Assembly: GCA_014529385.2 (NCBI GenBank) | Contig: CM043952.1 | Span: 61,394,119 to 61,458,118 of the forward strand | From: Adiantum capillus-veneris | Lineage: Eukaryota > Streptophyta > Polypodiopsida > Polypodiales > Pteridaceae | DNA: 64,000 nucleotides | Direction of reading: 5' to 3' | In this document: piece after piece, positions 11,203 through 22,184 of the stretch | How the letters are laid out: every line of letters starts with the position of its first letter | Position numbering within the stretch: position 1 is the stretch's first letter | Notes under the pieces: model-generated | The model's database searches: none | The model's input: the letters and a program-made list of their open reading frames with translations, nothing else | Told to the model about the DNA's origin: nothing | Position numbers and translations under genes: made by a program

Positions 11203-12121
11203 ACCAATCCACGAAGCCGATCTTCTCCATCCCCTCGACAATCAAATGCTACATGTAGCATGCAAGGAGTCAGACATATTTGGGTACCAAAAGCACAACT
11301 TAAGGATAAACCAATTCAGATCTGGGTGCCTAAAACTTCATCGAAGAAACAAAAGGAGGTTTCATGGATTTGAACACAGAATCCCGGGGAGGTCACCTAA
11401 TAAAAATGTAACCTATCACGTGAGTTCAACTGAAGGGTATTTAAAGTTCTTGAAACTTATAGAAATGTATATACAAAAGGGCATTATTTTTTCAAATTTG
11501 AAAAAAAACTTACATACTTTAGAAGAAAAGGGTATATTATATTCCTTAAAAAATTCACAGATAAGGGGTTTTACAAACATGTCTTGAACGCACGTGATAT
11601 GGTAGTTTTACACATAGTGAACCCCCCGAGCATAGAATCGAGTATCTCCGAGCAAGGAACCTAACATGAAAAGGGTTTGGAAGAAAAAGGAGCACTTATC
11701 TTCTCCACAAACCACGAAACCAATCAAGCAGTGGCGAGTTAAGTCTCAACAGACTCCACCACACCATGCAGCACCAAGCCGACCAAATTACCAATGGAGA
11801 GAAAAACCTCCACAACGATCGAAAGTGCTACCAACAGCTCAAGCATTCAGAGTGCTAAAGCACCCTGATGGTACAATCAAATAGAGAGCACAAAAGCTAC
11901 AAGATTTGCTTTTTGGAAGACATCAGCAGCAAAAAACCTCGACATCGGAAACCCTTCAGTCAAGTACTCAAGACCCAACTCTTGCACAACATATGGGTTT
12001 GAAGTTCATTGATCTTCATATCATGGTAGAGCCAATCACGGCTATGCACAGACACAATTGTTCAACCCATGCACGCAGTTGTCCTAGAGTACGCCACCTA
12101 GGAGGGGTGGAAGAGCACTAA
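11203..12121 (+). pseudogene. Degenerate tail after the protease, with repeated WVPK motif
   Basis: Reading across several frames gives IWVPKAQLKDKPIQIWVPK (about 11278-11334), then Lys-rich fragments. The WVPK motif also occurs twice after the protease of the - strand element, at about 29482-29493 and 24140-24160. This suggests that protease plus WVPK tail is one shared module of two elements. The rest is broken by many stops. Function is unknown. Confidence 0.5.
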
Positions 12122-14342
12122 GTACTAAGTAATTAAGGGCAATGTTTGAAGAGGGAGGAAAAAGTTCCATGTTAACATGTGATTTTTTGCAAAATTACCT
12201 AATAATGATCTTATAATTCATCATCAAGGGAAAATTCACTGATAATATCTTCTCGATGAGTGTAAATAGTGTATATACTACCAAAAAATCATAAAAAATA
12301 GTCCTTTTTTGGGTATTTTTTATCATTTTTGTTGATAAGGAGGCTTAAAAATGGAGAAATCCAACAAAAAACAATAAAGCTGTGTTTTTCAAGGGATTTT
12401 CTTAATTATTGGATTTTTACTTTACTTTTTTAGAGCATTTTGCTATTTTCTTTGATTTTTTTAAATAAATAGGTCAAAATTAATAATAAATAGCAGGGAA
12501 GCTCAGATGAAAAAATGGAAGACACGATGATGATAAGAAGGACAAGGCGAACAAGCACAAAAATTTTCAATGAAATCAGAAGACGGAAGTGGGAAGCCTA
12601 AAATTAAGCGGCCAGACCTACTTTTGCAAAATTCTTGCAGAATGAGCTAGAGGAATCCGATCAGAGAAATTTTTGAGTCTAACATAGATTTCATGGCCTA
12701 GTAGGACTAACGGGAGAATCTGGGGAAATTTAGTTCGGGAAGTCCAGGTATAGATATCCATGGTAGGCTAAAACCACCTCATTTCCACTTGGAGCCTTTG
12801 CAAAGAGAGATTTCGGCCTCTTTCGCGCGACATTTCCGGAGCCCACAGTTGACCATTTTCAGCACTGTCTCACACGAGACATGAGGGGTAAGTTCTTTAC
12901 TCAATAATGATCCATTTTGTACGGCCGGTAGCTAGTCTAAAGCCTTAGAAAAAACCCTAGAAATCGAGCAGTGCACGAAGACCTACGACCTAAAACTGAC
13001 CATAGTGGCCTGCCAGCTTGACCAAATCAGATGGGATTTGAACCATAGCACATCCTAACATAATAGAAACTTTCTATACCATCAGATGACCATTCGGCTG
13101 GGGTCAAGGGTGGGGTCCCCAGTAGAAAAGTTAGGTTTTTGGCAAATGCCAGAATTCCAACCTGACTCCACAGATGGCTTGCTAATGAGGTTCATATACA
13201 ATGTATATGATTGGTTTGGTGAAATCCATCAAGAAAAGCCCTCAAAAAGCAGAAAACGGCTCGAAGGTTACAAAGCGTCAAATTCGACATACAAGGCCAA
13301 ACTGACTCCAAATGAGCCAGAATTGGACATGTAGCTTCACGACTATGTTATGGACAAGTCCAAAGCCTCAAAGTTGACTGACCAACCCAACAGACAGAGT
13401 AATCACAAAAAATTGTGATTTCAGAGTCGAAAGAGCACAAAGTGATGCCGGCATGACCAAACTTGACCCAATTCAATGTAGGACTTGTATTAGGTGTATG
13501 AAACATGTCTAGGTCAAAATTTGGGGGTTTTGCAAAGTTTTTGTCACTGAAGTTAATAATCACGATTATTTACTTTTTCATCAGTTTTACTTGGAAATTG
13601 TCAAATCATCTCACCTATCATGTGTACACACTTATTACATGCCAAAAATCAAGTATGAGGCAAAATGACCACCCATTACTTGTAAAATTGCCAAAAAACG
13701 CAAAGAAGTCTTTGTTTGCAAGCTAAAATTTGGGTTATGAACAACTTTTCTTGATCCAAATCACCTCATATCTCATACGCAAGGTCTATACCATGCTTAG
13801 AACCATTTTGTACCAAAAAATGTCAATTTTGGAAGAAAAGTTAATAATCGCAATTATTTACTTTTTGGTCAAAATTGGGGAATTTTGATATTTGGCCATC
13901 ATACATCCAAAGTACTTGTTGTGATAAGCCCACTAGCCAACTTTGAATCAATTTGGAGTTCAAAATCTCAAATTTCCTTTATATCTACTGTTCAGAGACC
14001 TAAAGCCAAAATCTAGTACCATTTTCAACCTGTGCATCCAAATGAGCCCATATTTCACTCAGAGCATCTTTTTGGTATATACTTCAAGCCTATAAAGCCA
14101 AGTTTGCAAAAAGTTGAAAATTTTCCTCAGCTATAAATAATCGCGATTATATTACTTTGGTTGCAAATTTTTGTTTCGACCGTACAGTTTTGTTCCTTGC
14201 ATGATTTTATGCATCTTTGCTTGTTCAAAAATTGATTTGAAGCAATTTGGACCAGATTATCAGCATTTCATTCTAAAAGGACATTCCAGAGAAAAATCCA
14301 ACAAATCTGCTAACTTTGCACTCTATTCACTGAACAGGAGCA
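12122..14342. other. Gypsy 1 non-coding spacer with dispersed palindromic repeats
   Basis: About 2.2 kb between the protease tail and the extra ORF has no sustained coding frame. Variants of the palindrome ataatcgcgattat occur at about 13553, 13848 and 14137, spaced near 290 bp, with a related one at about 17352. Surrounding sequence is only loosely similar, so this looks like an old, diverged tandem array. Long spacers of this kind are common between pol and the 3' LTR of large plant Gypsy elements. Confidence 0.55.
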
Positions 14343-16755
14343 ATGCAAGCAGCGGAGAGGGCCAAGAAGAAGCTAAACCAAAAAGAGAGACTACAAGAAC
14401 TGCCTGCGTATCAACTGGACCCCGAGTCAGTCAAAGCGGCAAAAGCATCCTACCTTTCTAAAGAACAGCTGGATGAGCACCACACTACGGTCTTCACTAG
14501 GCAGGTTCAAGAGTGAAGAAGGGCATTAGGTGGAGTTGCAACTCCTGCCTAAAGAGGTCTATGATGTATCTGCCAAGCCAGAGACCAAAGAGCCTAACCG
14601 CAGGTTAGGGCTCAGGCATTTCTATGAACAAGAGCCTTGCGGAGTGGACTTCCAGAAAGCTTACGAGCTTCTATCCACCATCAAAGAGGACGGAACCGCA
14701 TAAATATCCGACACCCAAGGGAACAAGGTCGAGGTAGTAATCACCAAAGAGATAGTGGTAGAGGCACTCAAATTGCCCACTGAAGGGATGACCATGCGGG
14801 CAAGACACAGGAAAACTGTAGGCACATTTACCAAGGAGATAGCCACGGCTACATTCGCAAATCTTATCCACAAACAGGTGGAAGATCCAGCCCGTTTGTA
14901 CCATCAACACTTTCATTTTCTGGCAAAAAGGCCACCAAGGTACACTACACCAAATCACGGTGTGGCCACCACCTTCACTCAGGTTCTTAAGTCAACAACA
15001 AGGCAGCCTGTGGACCATGCGTAGTATGTCTTGACAACCTTGAAGGGCACCAAGAAGGAGGGAAAAATCACATACTTGGGCGCACCAGAAGTGTTGACTA
15101 GAATAGCCTATCATGCCATCGACATGGCCGACAACCTACCGCCTGCCCTTGATCATAATACATGGATCTTGGAAGCACAACCCTCTCCACGAGCTACAAG
15201 GTCAGGTAAAAGGTCACAGAAATCAAATGATGAGTCAGCTGACAACTCACCAAAGCGGCACGGCAACGAGAGCTCTAACAACGAAGAGAAGAGAGCTCGG
15301 AGGAAAGAGATGAAGAGGAAAGTTGTGGCTACCCACCAAGAGGAGCCAGCTCAAAAACAAGCACGTTTTGAAAGAGAAAAACAGGCTTACCAACAAAGTA
15401 GGCAAGCACAAGGAAAGGACCTCGAACAAAGCATGTACCAAGCCGTGGCCTCAATCAAGGGAACTGATGAAGTGTACAAGGCACTTGAAAAGAAAAACAA
15501 GGACTTAGAACTGGAATTAAAGCTTGAACAGTCATAGCGCAGAGACCTGGCACTAATGCGGGTTCAAAGAGAGGAGGAGCTCCTAAAGGAGATAGCAGAA
15601 CTCAAGCGAATAAATCAACTCCTCAGAGATGGAAAGTCAGACATGCAGGAAGAGGCAATCACTTCAGAGACGCCACAAATAGACATTCCCTTGGTCTCGT
15701 TTGCTGAGTTTAAGACGCAGTCCACAGCAGAGCCAAGTGGTGATGAAGATTTTCAGATTCACATCACAGATGCAGATACAGTGCCAATGGTCCAGCTATC
15801 AAAAGCTGAAGAAGACACACTGAAGGAGAAGATCACCTTAGAGGTGGATAAGCAATGGAAGGCCGCTATGGATTGGGAGTTGATATTTTTACACTCTGTC
15901 AATGTCACTCAACTCACTCCCAATAAAATCAACACTCAATGGCACCAACTATCCCTGTCGTACCCTCTCATCAAAGTAGAACTTTTACAGGTAAAAGAAA
16001 GGCTGTACAAGGATATGCAAGAAGATGGCGTAGATAAACACCACCCAAAGTGGAGGTTAAGCTGGCTGAACAAGAACCCGAGATACATGATTCTGTTCAC
16101 AAGAGTACCTGCAGCCTTACAAAGAGATCCAACATTCTGTCATGTGCCCAGAGTAAGGACATGGCAAGCACATGAAGCACTGCAGAAGAAGAGGCCAACT
16201 TGGCTCAACTTCCCAAGGATTCCAGCTCCAGAGAGAGGCCAAGCGACAGAGGAATACATGGTAAAAACCCTAACGGGCGCCATGTCATTCTTCAAGAGTC
16301 TGCCAGATCTCTTTTGTGCAATGTTATATAAGATCTGCAGGATGCTACTCACATGCATACAAGTTTTCAATGAGCATGAGCAGACAGGAGCCCCATGGCT
16401 CTCATTCTTGGAAGGAAACAAAGGCTTATGTTACGATCCGAGTGTGCAACCTTCAGAAGAAATCCTTTACGAATTCTATGCCAGATGCATGTTTCTACCC
16501 TCGCATAATATGCTAGCCTTTGAAGAAGCATTCTACACTGGATTCTTCACCTGGCGAACGAAGATATTTGCATCGACGATAAGCAACCTCACATCCAGGT
16601 TTGTAGGCTACTTAGCGGTGGAACTGAAGAATCAAGTCACCATGCCATTTCTGCAAGTGCCTGACAAAGAACTAAGAATCGGATACAAAAAGGCATTGGA
16701 AGCAATTAAAGAACGCCTCACCCACCGTCAACCCAAAGACTACTTCAGCCCATAA
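14343..16755 (+). pseudogene. Large extra ORF between integrase and 3' LTR of Gypsy 1
   Basis: About 800 codons start at the ATG at 14343 (MQAAERAKKKLNQ). After a frameshift near 14515 they run in one frame to the stop at 16753-16755, interrupted by stops near 14532, 14701, 15022 and 15535. The last 400 codons (15556-16755) are fully open. Features are an N-terminal region with KIVVEALKLP-type segments (about 14750), a Lys/Glu-rich stretch with nuclear-signal-like KRAR and RRKEMKRK (about 15290), a probable coiled coil (15480-15640) and a C-terminal globular part ending RLTHRQPKDYFSP. No transmembrane segment is evident, so it is not env-like. The N-terminal half faintly recalls plant transposon-associated domains; I do not recognise the family. 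Confidence 0.75.
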
Positions 16756-16780
16756 AACTGTGTCAAGGGACGACACAGGC

Positions 16781-16794
16781 GAGGAGGGGGGGAA
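16781..16794 (+). promoter_or_regulatory. Polypurine tract of Gypsy 1
   Basis: gaggaggggggaa-type purine run directly before TGTTAG at 16795. It primes plus-strand DNA synthesis and marks the start of the 3' LTR. Confidence 0.8.
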
Positions 16795-17210
16795 TGTTAG
16801 CAGCAGGCTAACGCGGACACCATTTTCAGAGTTCTCCTTGTAAAACATTTATTATTTTGATAAATTGGGAATATTGTAACTCCTCTTTTCTCTGATAAAC
16901 CTTGTAATTAATGAGCCGGGGATACAAGCTTCCAGATTGTATCAGCCACTCAATTCTCAGCTTTGGTAGAACTCTAGATTATTAGATTTGACCACCCAAA
17001 AACCTTGGCTAAGGTATAGAAACCAATTTTTTATAAGTTTTTGGATAAGAAAATACACAGCGTGAGCTAACGACGTTCACTTCTCCCCTTTTCATGCTTC
17101 CTACTCCCTCTCCGGCTGTCACATTGCAATTGTGTTTGTTGCATTGCAACCATATGTAAGAGCTCTACGCATTGATGTAAGCAATTCACAATATTTCGTA
17201 GCTTTTGGCG
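16795..17210 (+). repeat. LTR of Gypsy 1 (start firm, end uncertain)
   Basis: It starts TGTTAGCAGCAGGCTAAC just after the polypurine tract; gttagc and gctaac form a small inverted repeat. Promoter-like AT stretches lie at about 16850-16870. I place the end before ttttggcgtcatcaaccc at 17212, which resembles a primer-binding site, but the expected terminal CA is absent and no second copy is present in the window for comparison. Confidence 0.5.
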
Positions 17211-17639
17211 TCATCAACCCATGGCCTAATTTCATCATAACAAAGAATTTACATGTTCAAACAAAAAACTAAGCATAGGCAGGGTATTGGAGCATCATTG
17301 CTAAGCATTTAGATGCATTCTGGGACGAAAACGACTAGATAAAAAATCTACTGTTGTTAATAGTCGCGATTTTGGAACTTGACCTAAAGTGGGATTTGAG
17401 GCCATAGGCATGTGTGCTTAGGTATTATAAACTTGTCCTAGAAGTTTTGTTATGTTTGGATGTCATTTGATGCTGTAACGGATGTGATTTGCCTTCCCCG
17501 ATGAGCGATTGGCTTTTGGTGATTTCAGTCACTTGAGTGTAGCTTGAGTTAGATGTGAGTTGTTAGTTGTTTTCCAAGAGATTGACAACCTCTTGTAGCC
17601 TCTATGCACTAGTCGAGTCAGCTTTGTCCCATGGTTTGA
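17211..17639. other. Unassigned sequence after the Gypsy 1 LTR
   Basis: It begins with a PBS-like ttttggcgtcatcaaccc and contains another gttaatagtcgcgatt palindrome variant (about 17352) of the type seen in the Gypsy 1 spacer. It may be leader sequence of an adjacent copy of the same family, or simply more LTR. No coding frame is visible. Confidence 0.35.
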
Positions 17640-18245
17640 CAAATTAATCGTGGTTCTCGCTAATACTGCAATAAGATATGATGGTGAGGTTAGACATGCG
17701 TCCCACAATAGCTTTTATGACCAGGATTCCAAAGAGAAGGTCTTTAAAGAGACGAGCCCTTGTTGTCAGTAGCTTCTTCAATCCTTGGGGGCACTGGCCT
17801 TCTTCTTTGGTTTTTTGGAGTTTCATGCTTAACGGTAGGTGATCCAACAGGCATTGTGAAGCTACCACCTTCATGTCAAGCAATGGCGACAGCCAATTGG
17901 CTTGCTAGGAACAATAACATCTATCCAATCGAGATGTTGTGCCAGCATACTGCAGGTTGGTATATGTGAATCCTACCATGCTATTCCACGGACCCACCTC
18001 CCACAAGTCCATCAAAGCCCACTTCTCACACAAACTTTGCTATCTAGATCTCTCTGATCTCGGAAGCATGCTCAATGAGCCTGTTCTATCCTTTCTATTC
18101 TCCACCATATTGAAGTCTCCTATTAGGAGCCATTTCCCTTCCACGTGAACGCATTTCAGGTGATCCCAAATCTTTGCTCTTTCTTTCACCACACCACAGG
18201 AACTATATATGTTGACGATTGTGAAATGTTGGTCCCCCCAAAGTT
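17640..18245 (-). pseudogene. LINE endonuclease (APE) domain on minus strand
   Basis: Reading on - from about 18245 gives FTIVNIYSSCG, WLLIGDFNMVENRKDR (GDFN kept, about 18125-18150), TTSRLDRCY and LDHLPLSMKL (about 17820). These are the metal- and catalytic-site motifs of LINE endonucleases. Stops occur at about 18044 and 17910. The RT that should follow is missing below 17640, so this is a broken 5' half of a LINE. Confidence 0.85.
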
Positions 18246-19081
18246 GACCTTTACTCCCAAAGCTCTCCCAGATGGATGATTGAGCACCACCTTGGGTTCT
18301 AGGTCCTTGTCTACCACCGTCATGACACCAATGTATCCATCACCACCCTCTCCATCATACTCTTTGTTATTCTTTGCTTGTTTCTCATGCACTTCTACTG
18401 TTGCTTCCATCCCAGAGTCTTGCATTGTCGAGTTGGTATTTACTTTAGCCTTCATGGGGAAATCCTTGGCGAAGTGCCCAAATTTGTTATACTCAAAGCA
18501 TGCCCCAAAGCAGGTCCCGAAGTTGAGGGGATCGGAACTAGCCCTGCTCCAACATTGTGACCATGCTCTTAGGTGCTGTCTTAGTGACATTCCAGCCTAT
18601 GCACACTCGATTAAAGGTTGTGCTTAGTCCTCCCTTGTTAGGAAACAACAAGGGGGTGCCTAGTTGACTGGCAAGCATCTTGATATTATCCCAAAGCCAA
18701 CTTGGCAGCCCTGCAAATTCGACCCAAATTGGATGTATCCCTAGAGGGATTTTACTCCCGAGGCACTACAGAGACCGTTTTTATATTAAACAATAGGTGT
18801 CCCTTATCCATGATCTTCAAAACTTGAGAGTCTTCCTTCAATCTGACTGTGTAGAATCCCTTAAGCGAGATATGCAGTACTTTCAATTGCTCCTCCATAG
18901 GATTTGAGGTCCCCTTATCCATTGAATTAGCCCATTCTAGTGATGAGCACAGTGTCAAACCTTCCCCTTCTTCCATCAACACAACATTGTCATTAAACAA
19001 CAATTTCCTTGCTGCCAGTGCTTGCAAAAACTTTACTATGTCATCCTCTAAGGATAGCGTTTTGATTTTCATGCGAAACAC
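18246..19081 (-). pseudogene. LINE ORF1 (DUF4283-like region and zinc knuckle) on minus strand
   Basis: The N-terminal part, from the ATG at 19081, gives SLKGFYTVRLKEDSQVL and, after a frameshift near 18755, IHPIWVEFAGLPSWLWDNI. This pattern fits the DUF4283 region of plant LINE ORF1 proteins. Further on are CFEYNKFGHFAKDFP (about 18470-18500, a CCHC-type knuckle with its last Cys lost) and an acidic linker leading into the endonuclease. ORF1 proteins bind the element RNA. Several stops and shifts make it non-functional. The + frame at 18280-18627 is a shadow. Confidence 0.75.
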
Positions 19082-20480
19082 CTCGATAGAATGCCCTAAA
19101 GCGAGACAGGGAAGAGGTCAACGGAAGTATTGGGGGAATAGCTTCTAGTGAGGGTAATCAAGCAAAAAGACTAGAGAGCGCTAGTGATACGTATAACTAG
19201 CGCACAAAATATAAGCACTAGGGGGTAACTGGTGCTTGTCGTAGAGATAATAAGTGCTCATGATATATGAACAAAGGGTGCCGATTAAAGTTAAAATATG
19301 TGCTAGATCAAAAGCTTATAATCTGTGTGTTGATTATCACATGCATGCGCACGTGTGCTGCAGGGAGGAGCAAAATCCATGCAAGGTTAGTGCACCAAAG
19401 ATGGAATGCACTGAAAGAACAATTAGTGCAAAACGTAAAAATTGGATCGCCATTGTTGTTAAGTTGCTGCTAACAATGGAACGCAATCGATGCCAAGCTA
19501 TGGGAATTCACGCCCCCAATTCCTACCAAGGAGCCAAGGTGGTCTCACAAAGCTTGTTAATGGAAAGCGGCTTGTAAGGCCTGAGGGCAACACCACAGTA
19601 AGAACCCTAAGCAAAAATAACAAAACACAAACAAAATGCACCATAAGTTTCTACCGAAAAGAAAGCTCGAACATGGAATAGAATTTTCATCCCTAGATGC
19701 ACACGTATAGGCATCCCTTCCAAAAGCAAGCTTCCTAACCTTGCCCACATTGGGACATACACTCGAATAAATATAGTTCAAGAGACTATACTGTACACAT
19801 GGTTCTTGTTGAGAAATTCTCAAAAGCAGACAATGTGGGGTAAACAAGACGACCAATGTCTGTGGAAAACAATGTGTTTTCCAATAGCCTTACCTACAAA
19901 TCTCATTTTGATTTTGTTTTGCCGAGATGAACATCATGCATGATGCTCATATGCCATCAAAACTAAAACCGTGACTCCACATTCACTAAAAATAATCCAA
20001 AGCTTGGCCTCACCCTTCCCATATTTAACATACCCTACAATATGTGCCATCCAAGAGACTACATCCCACTTAGGAAGCTTTGTTAAGAACTTGTGCTTTC
20101 AAAAGCACACCACTCTTAGCATACATCTTATTGATACCAAACACAACATTACTTTTAGCAGCTCCTAATTAGGGATCTTCTCATAAACTTGTCTATCCAC
20201 ATCGATGTCTTAGATAATGCCACATTCCTTCAAAACCCAAGCATAAATTTATTACTACGTTAAACTTATCCTTTTCTTCTTCTTCTAGAAACTATGTGTT
20301 AGCCTTAGACCCCCAATAATTAATGTAGAAACACTTATAAGAAGAAAGCCATATTTTTAGAAAATCAATGAGTAGAATATTACTCACCTTTTTTGCGTAT
20401 TGATCATATTGATTGTCTATCATCCTCATATTGTTAGTATGTTTGCACCAATGTGATTAAGGTTGTCCGACAAGCATTAG
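19082..20480. other. Unrecognised region between LINE fragment and transposase
   Basis: No domain, LTR pair or tandem array is recognised. Open frames at 19254-19577 (+) and 19557-19856 (-) lack motifs. The left edge of the transposon carrying the gene that starts near 20640 should lie here, but I cannot identify a terminal inverted repeat. Confidence 0.4.
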
Positions 20481-20811
20481 TCGTGCATGGTTATGTACAT
20501 TAGGTACAATAGTAGTCCAACGAATTCAACAACGTTAAGGCCATGGTTGTTGATAGATGCACACAAACCAAGTGTGTTTATGCAATGCATGTTAGAAGAA
20601 ATACAATCTAAACAATCTAGCAATGTATATCTTACAAGGGGTAAGACTCAACAGACTGCTCAACCACCAAGTGCTTCAAATTGAGAGCCTTTTCACTATG
20701 ATGGACGAGAGTATCTTGTAGAGCAGACATATGAAGTAGAATTAGGAGAAGGAGCACGACAACCAAAAAAAAAAGTATTTGCTTTTAGAGGACTTGCATA
20801 AGTTACATAGA

Positions 20812-20932
20812 ACCAAATTTGGTGCTTTTTTGCATCTAATTTGGTATTCTAGTTTGTTTTTTCGGCAATACAACGCCAAATTTTGTATTTTAGAACGAGT
20901 TCGTGTTTTATAGTACCAAATTTGGTACTGTA
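20812..20932. repeat. AGTACCAAATTTGGTACT palindrome cluster, left
   Basis: A perfect 18-bp palindrome lies at 20912-20929, with partial copies at 20812-20823 and around 20838 and 20874. The same motif is dispersed at 37080-37410 and 38839-38880, inside the same interrupted transposon. Confidence 0.85.
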
Positions 20933-21586
20933 AACAACTTTCATGCTTTACTCTTTTTTTGTATTATGAGCTCTAACGTGGATCATTTTTTGTTTATAAG
21001 GGGAGATCTACAAAAGATTCAAGAGCACATATCCTGCAGTGAAGTTGTTACTTAGGTCCTTTGAGACACTCAAACCATTCTTTGTTCGAAGATTAAAAGA
21101 GCGCTATACTTGCTGTTGTGTTTACCATATTCAGATGGTATACTTCAAGGATGCTTTCAATCAAATGCACTAGAACAAGTTTCGGCATCACACAAAAGAA
21201 CATCCATGTACACGCTCCATTTGTGGCACACATAGTGCCACAAATCAGTGTTCTACAAACCAGGTAGTTTTTCAGCACATAAGTAACTTGTTAAATTCCA
21301 TATTCTGCCCTCACTTTACAGATCATGAATATCATGCAAAGAGATGGTTTCTTAGAGAGTGTCCTAGTTGTGGTGTAAGAAAGCTGTCATTCTCCCCAGG
21401 CGAGATTGCAATAGATAGCAAGGAGGTGACTGTTAAGGTATTTAAGGATGTGGGTATTGGACAAGATAATGCTGAATGAAAAGAGAATAAGAGAAAGGAC
21501 TTGGTCGTGGAAAGAATGAAAAGTGAAACTTTTATTCATCTTTTTCAGATCATTTGAAAAGCTTCGTCAAGCATAACTTTGTGTTT

Positions 21587-21591
21587 AGGTG
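21587..21591. repeat. Target site duplication (aggtg), left
   Basis: aggtg precedes the left LTR and recurs at 35668-35672 after the right LTR. Confidence 0.95.
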
Positions 21592-22170
21592 TGTGCGCGT
21601 ATGTCGCACGTGTCAACGTAAGGAACTTGCCGATACACCGTGTGCGAGCCACAAATGGCTCCAAGCACACAACAAGCTTAAACTAGTAAGCTCAAAGATG
21701 ACGATGGTGTGTCACTCACCGCTCTACGCTTGCTTCGTGGAGGATTCCTCTCCGCGAAGAAGAGGGAGACGCCGCTACGCCGCGCTCAACCACCTCGCCG
21801 CCGTCGTGCCGCCGCAATGCTCGATTGCACACACACTCTCTCTCACACACACATACACACACACACACACACAAGGAGATGAAGGAGAAGAAGATGGAGA
21901 TGGAGCAAGAGCACTCTTCAATTGCACAAATGAGAGAATGCATGAATTTTAGGTTTAGTTGACTTTTATATGAGCTCACCCCATTCACACTTGGGCGCCC
22001 ATGCTTAGCCAACTAATCCCTTGAACGTTCCAGTTAGAGTGCGCCTCTCATCGACGATCACTCTTACCCTTTTCCTATTGGACCGACAAGCCCGATACCT
22101 GACTCTACCAAATAAATAATACAACGTCCGTCGTAGGTGATAGGGTGTCCGTGAGCCGTGAGGGTTAACA
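21592..22170 (-). repeat. 3' LTR of the gag-protease element
   Basis: 579 bp, on + reading TGTGCGCG...GTTAACA; it matches the LTR at 35046-35667. Most differences are C-to-T or G-to-A at CG sites, and the simple repeat near 21827-21874 is CA-rich here but a long CT array in the other copy. Confidence 0.95.
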
Positions 22171-22184
22171 TGCCCCCGTTCCTG
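22171..22184 (-). promoter_or_regulatory. Polypurine tract of the gag-protease element
   Basis: On - the sequence aggaacgggggca lies directly before the LTR start TGTTAACCC. This is the expected plus-strand primer position. Confidence 0.7.

Larger units (their letters stand above)
6674..17210 (+). mobile_element. Decayed Ty3/Gypsy LTR retrotransposon with unusual 3' half (Gypsy 1)
   Basis: In order on + are a charged linker (6674-7366), RT and RNase H (7451-8935), a zinc module (8938-9363), a second zinc module plus integrase core (9379-10550), an aspartic protease-like domain (10726-11202), a decayed tail (to about 12121), a non-coding spacer, a large extra ORF (14343-16755), a polypurine tract (16781-16794) and an LTR beginning at 16795. 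No 5' LTR or canonical gag is recognisable upstream, so the left edge is set at the first coding similarity and is uncertain. Integrase after RNase H defines Ty3/Gypsy. The RT type recalls Tat-like elements, but that lineage call is inference. Confidence 0.7.
20640..21591 (+). pseudogene. DDE-like transposase of unfamiliar family, 5' part (split gene)
   Basis: An exon-like piece at about 20677-20803 (YDGREYLVEQTYEVELGEG) is followed by a possible 0.2-kb intron rich in the accaaatttggt palindrome. A longer piece from 21001 to 21591 is read with one stop (about 21169) and one frameshift (about 21540). It contains SFETLKPFFVRRLKER, YTCCCVYHIQM, a Cys cluster (about 21205-21255) and RECPSCGVRKLSFSPGEI (about 21351-21405). 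It stops at 21591 because a 14-kb LTR element was inserted; coding continues at 35668 without loss of a base once one copy of the 5-bp duplication is removed. This is the N-terminal and zinc-binding half of a transposase-like protein. Confidence 0.75.

Noticed and set aside
14343-16755. Extra ORF of Gypsy 1 as an envelope-like gene
   Set aside because: It has no signal peptide and no transmembrane segment; a coiled coil alone is not enough.
18280-18627. 115-codon plus frame
   Set aside because: Shadow of LINE ORF1 and endonuclease on the minus strand, which carries the recognisable motifs.
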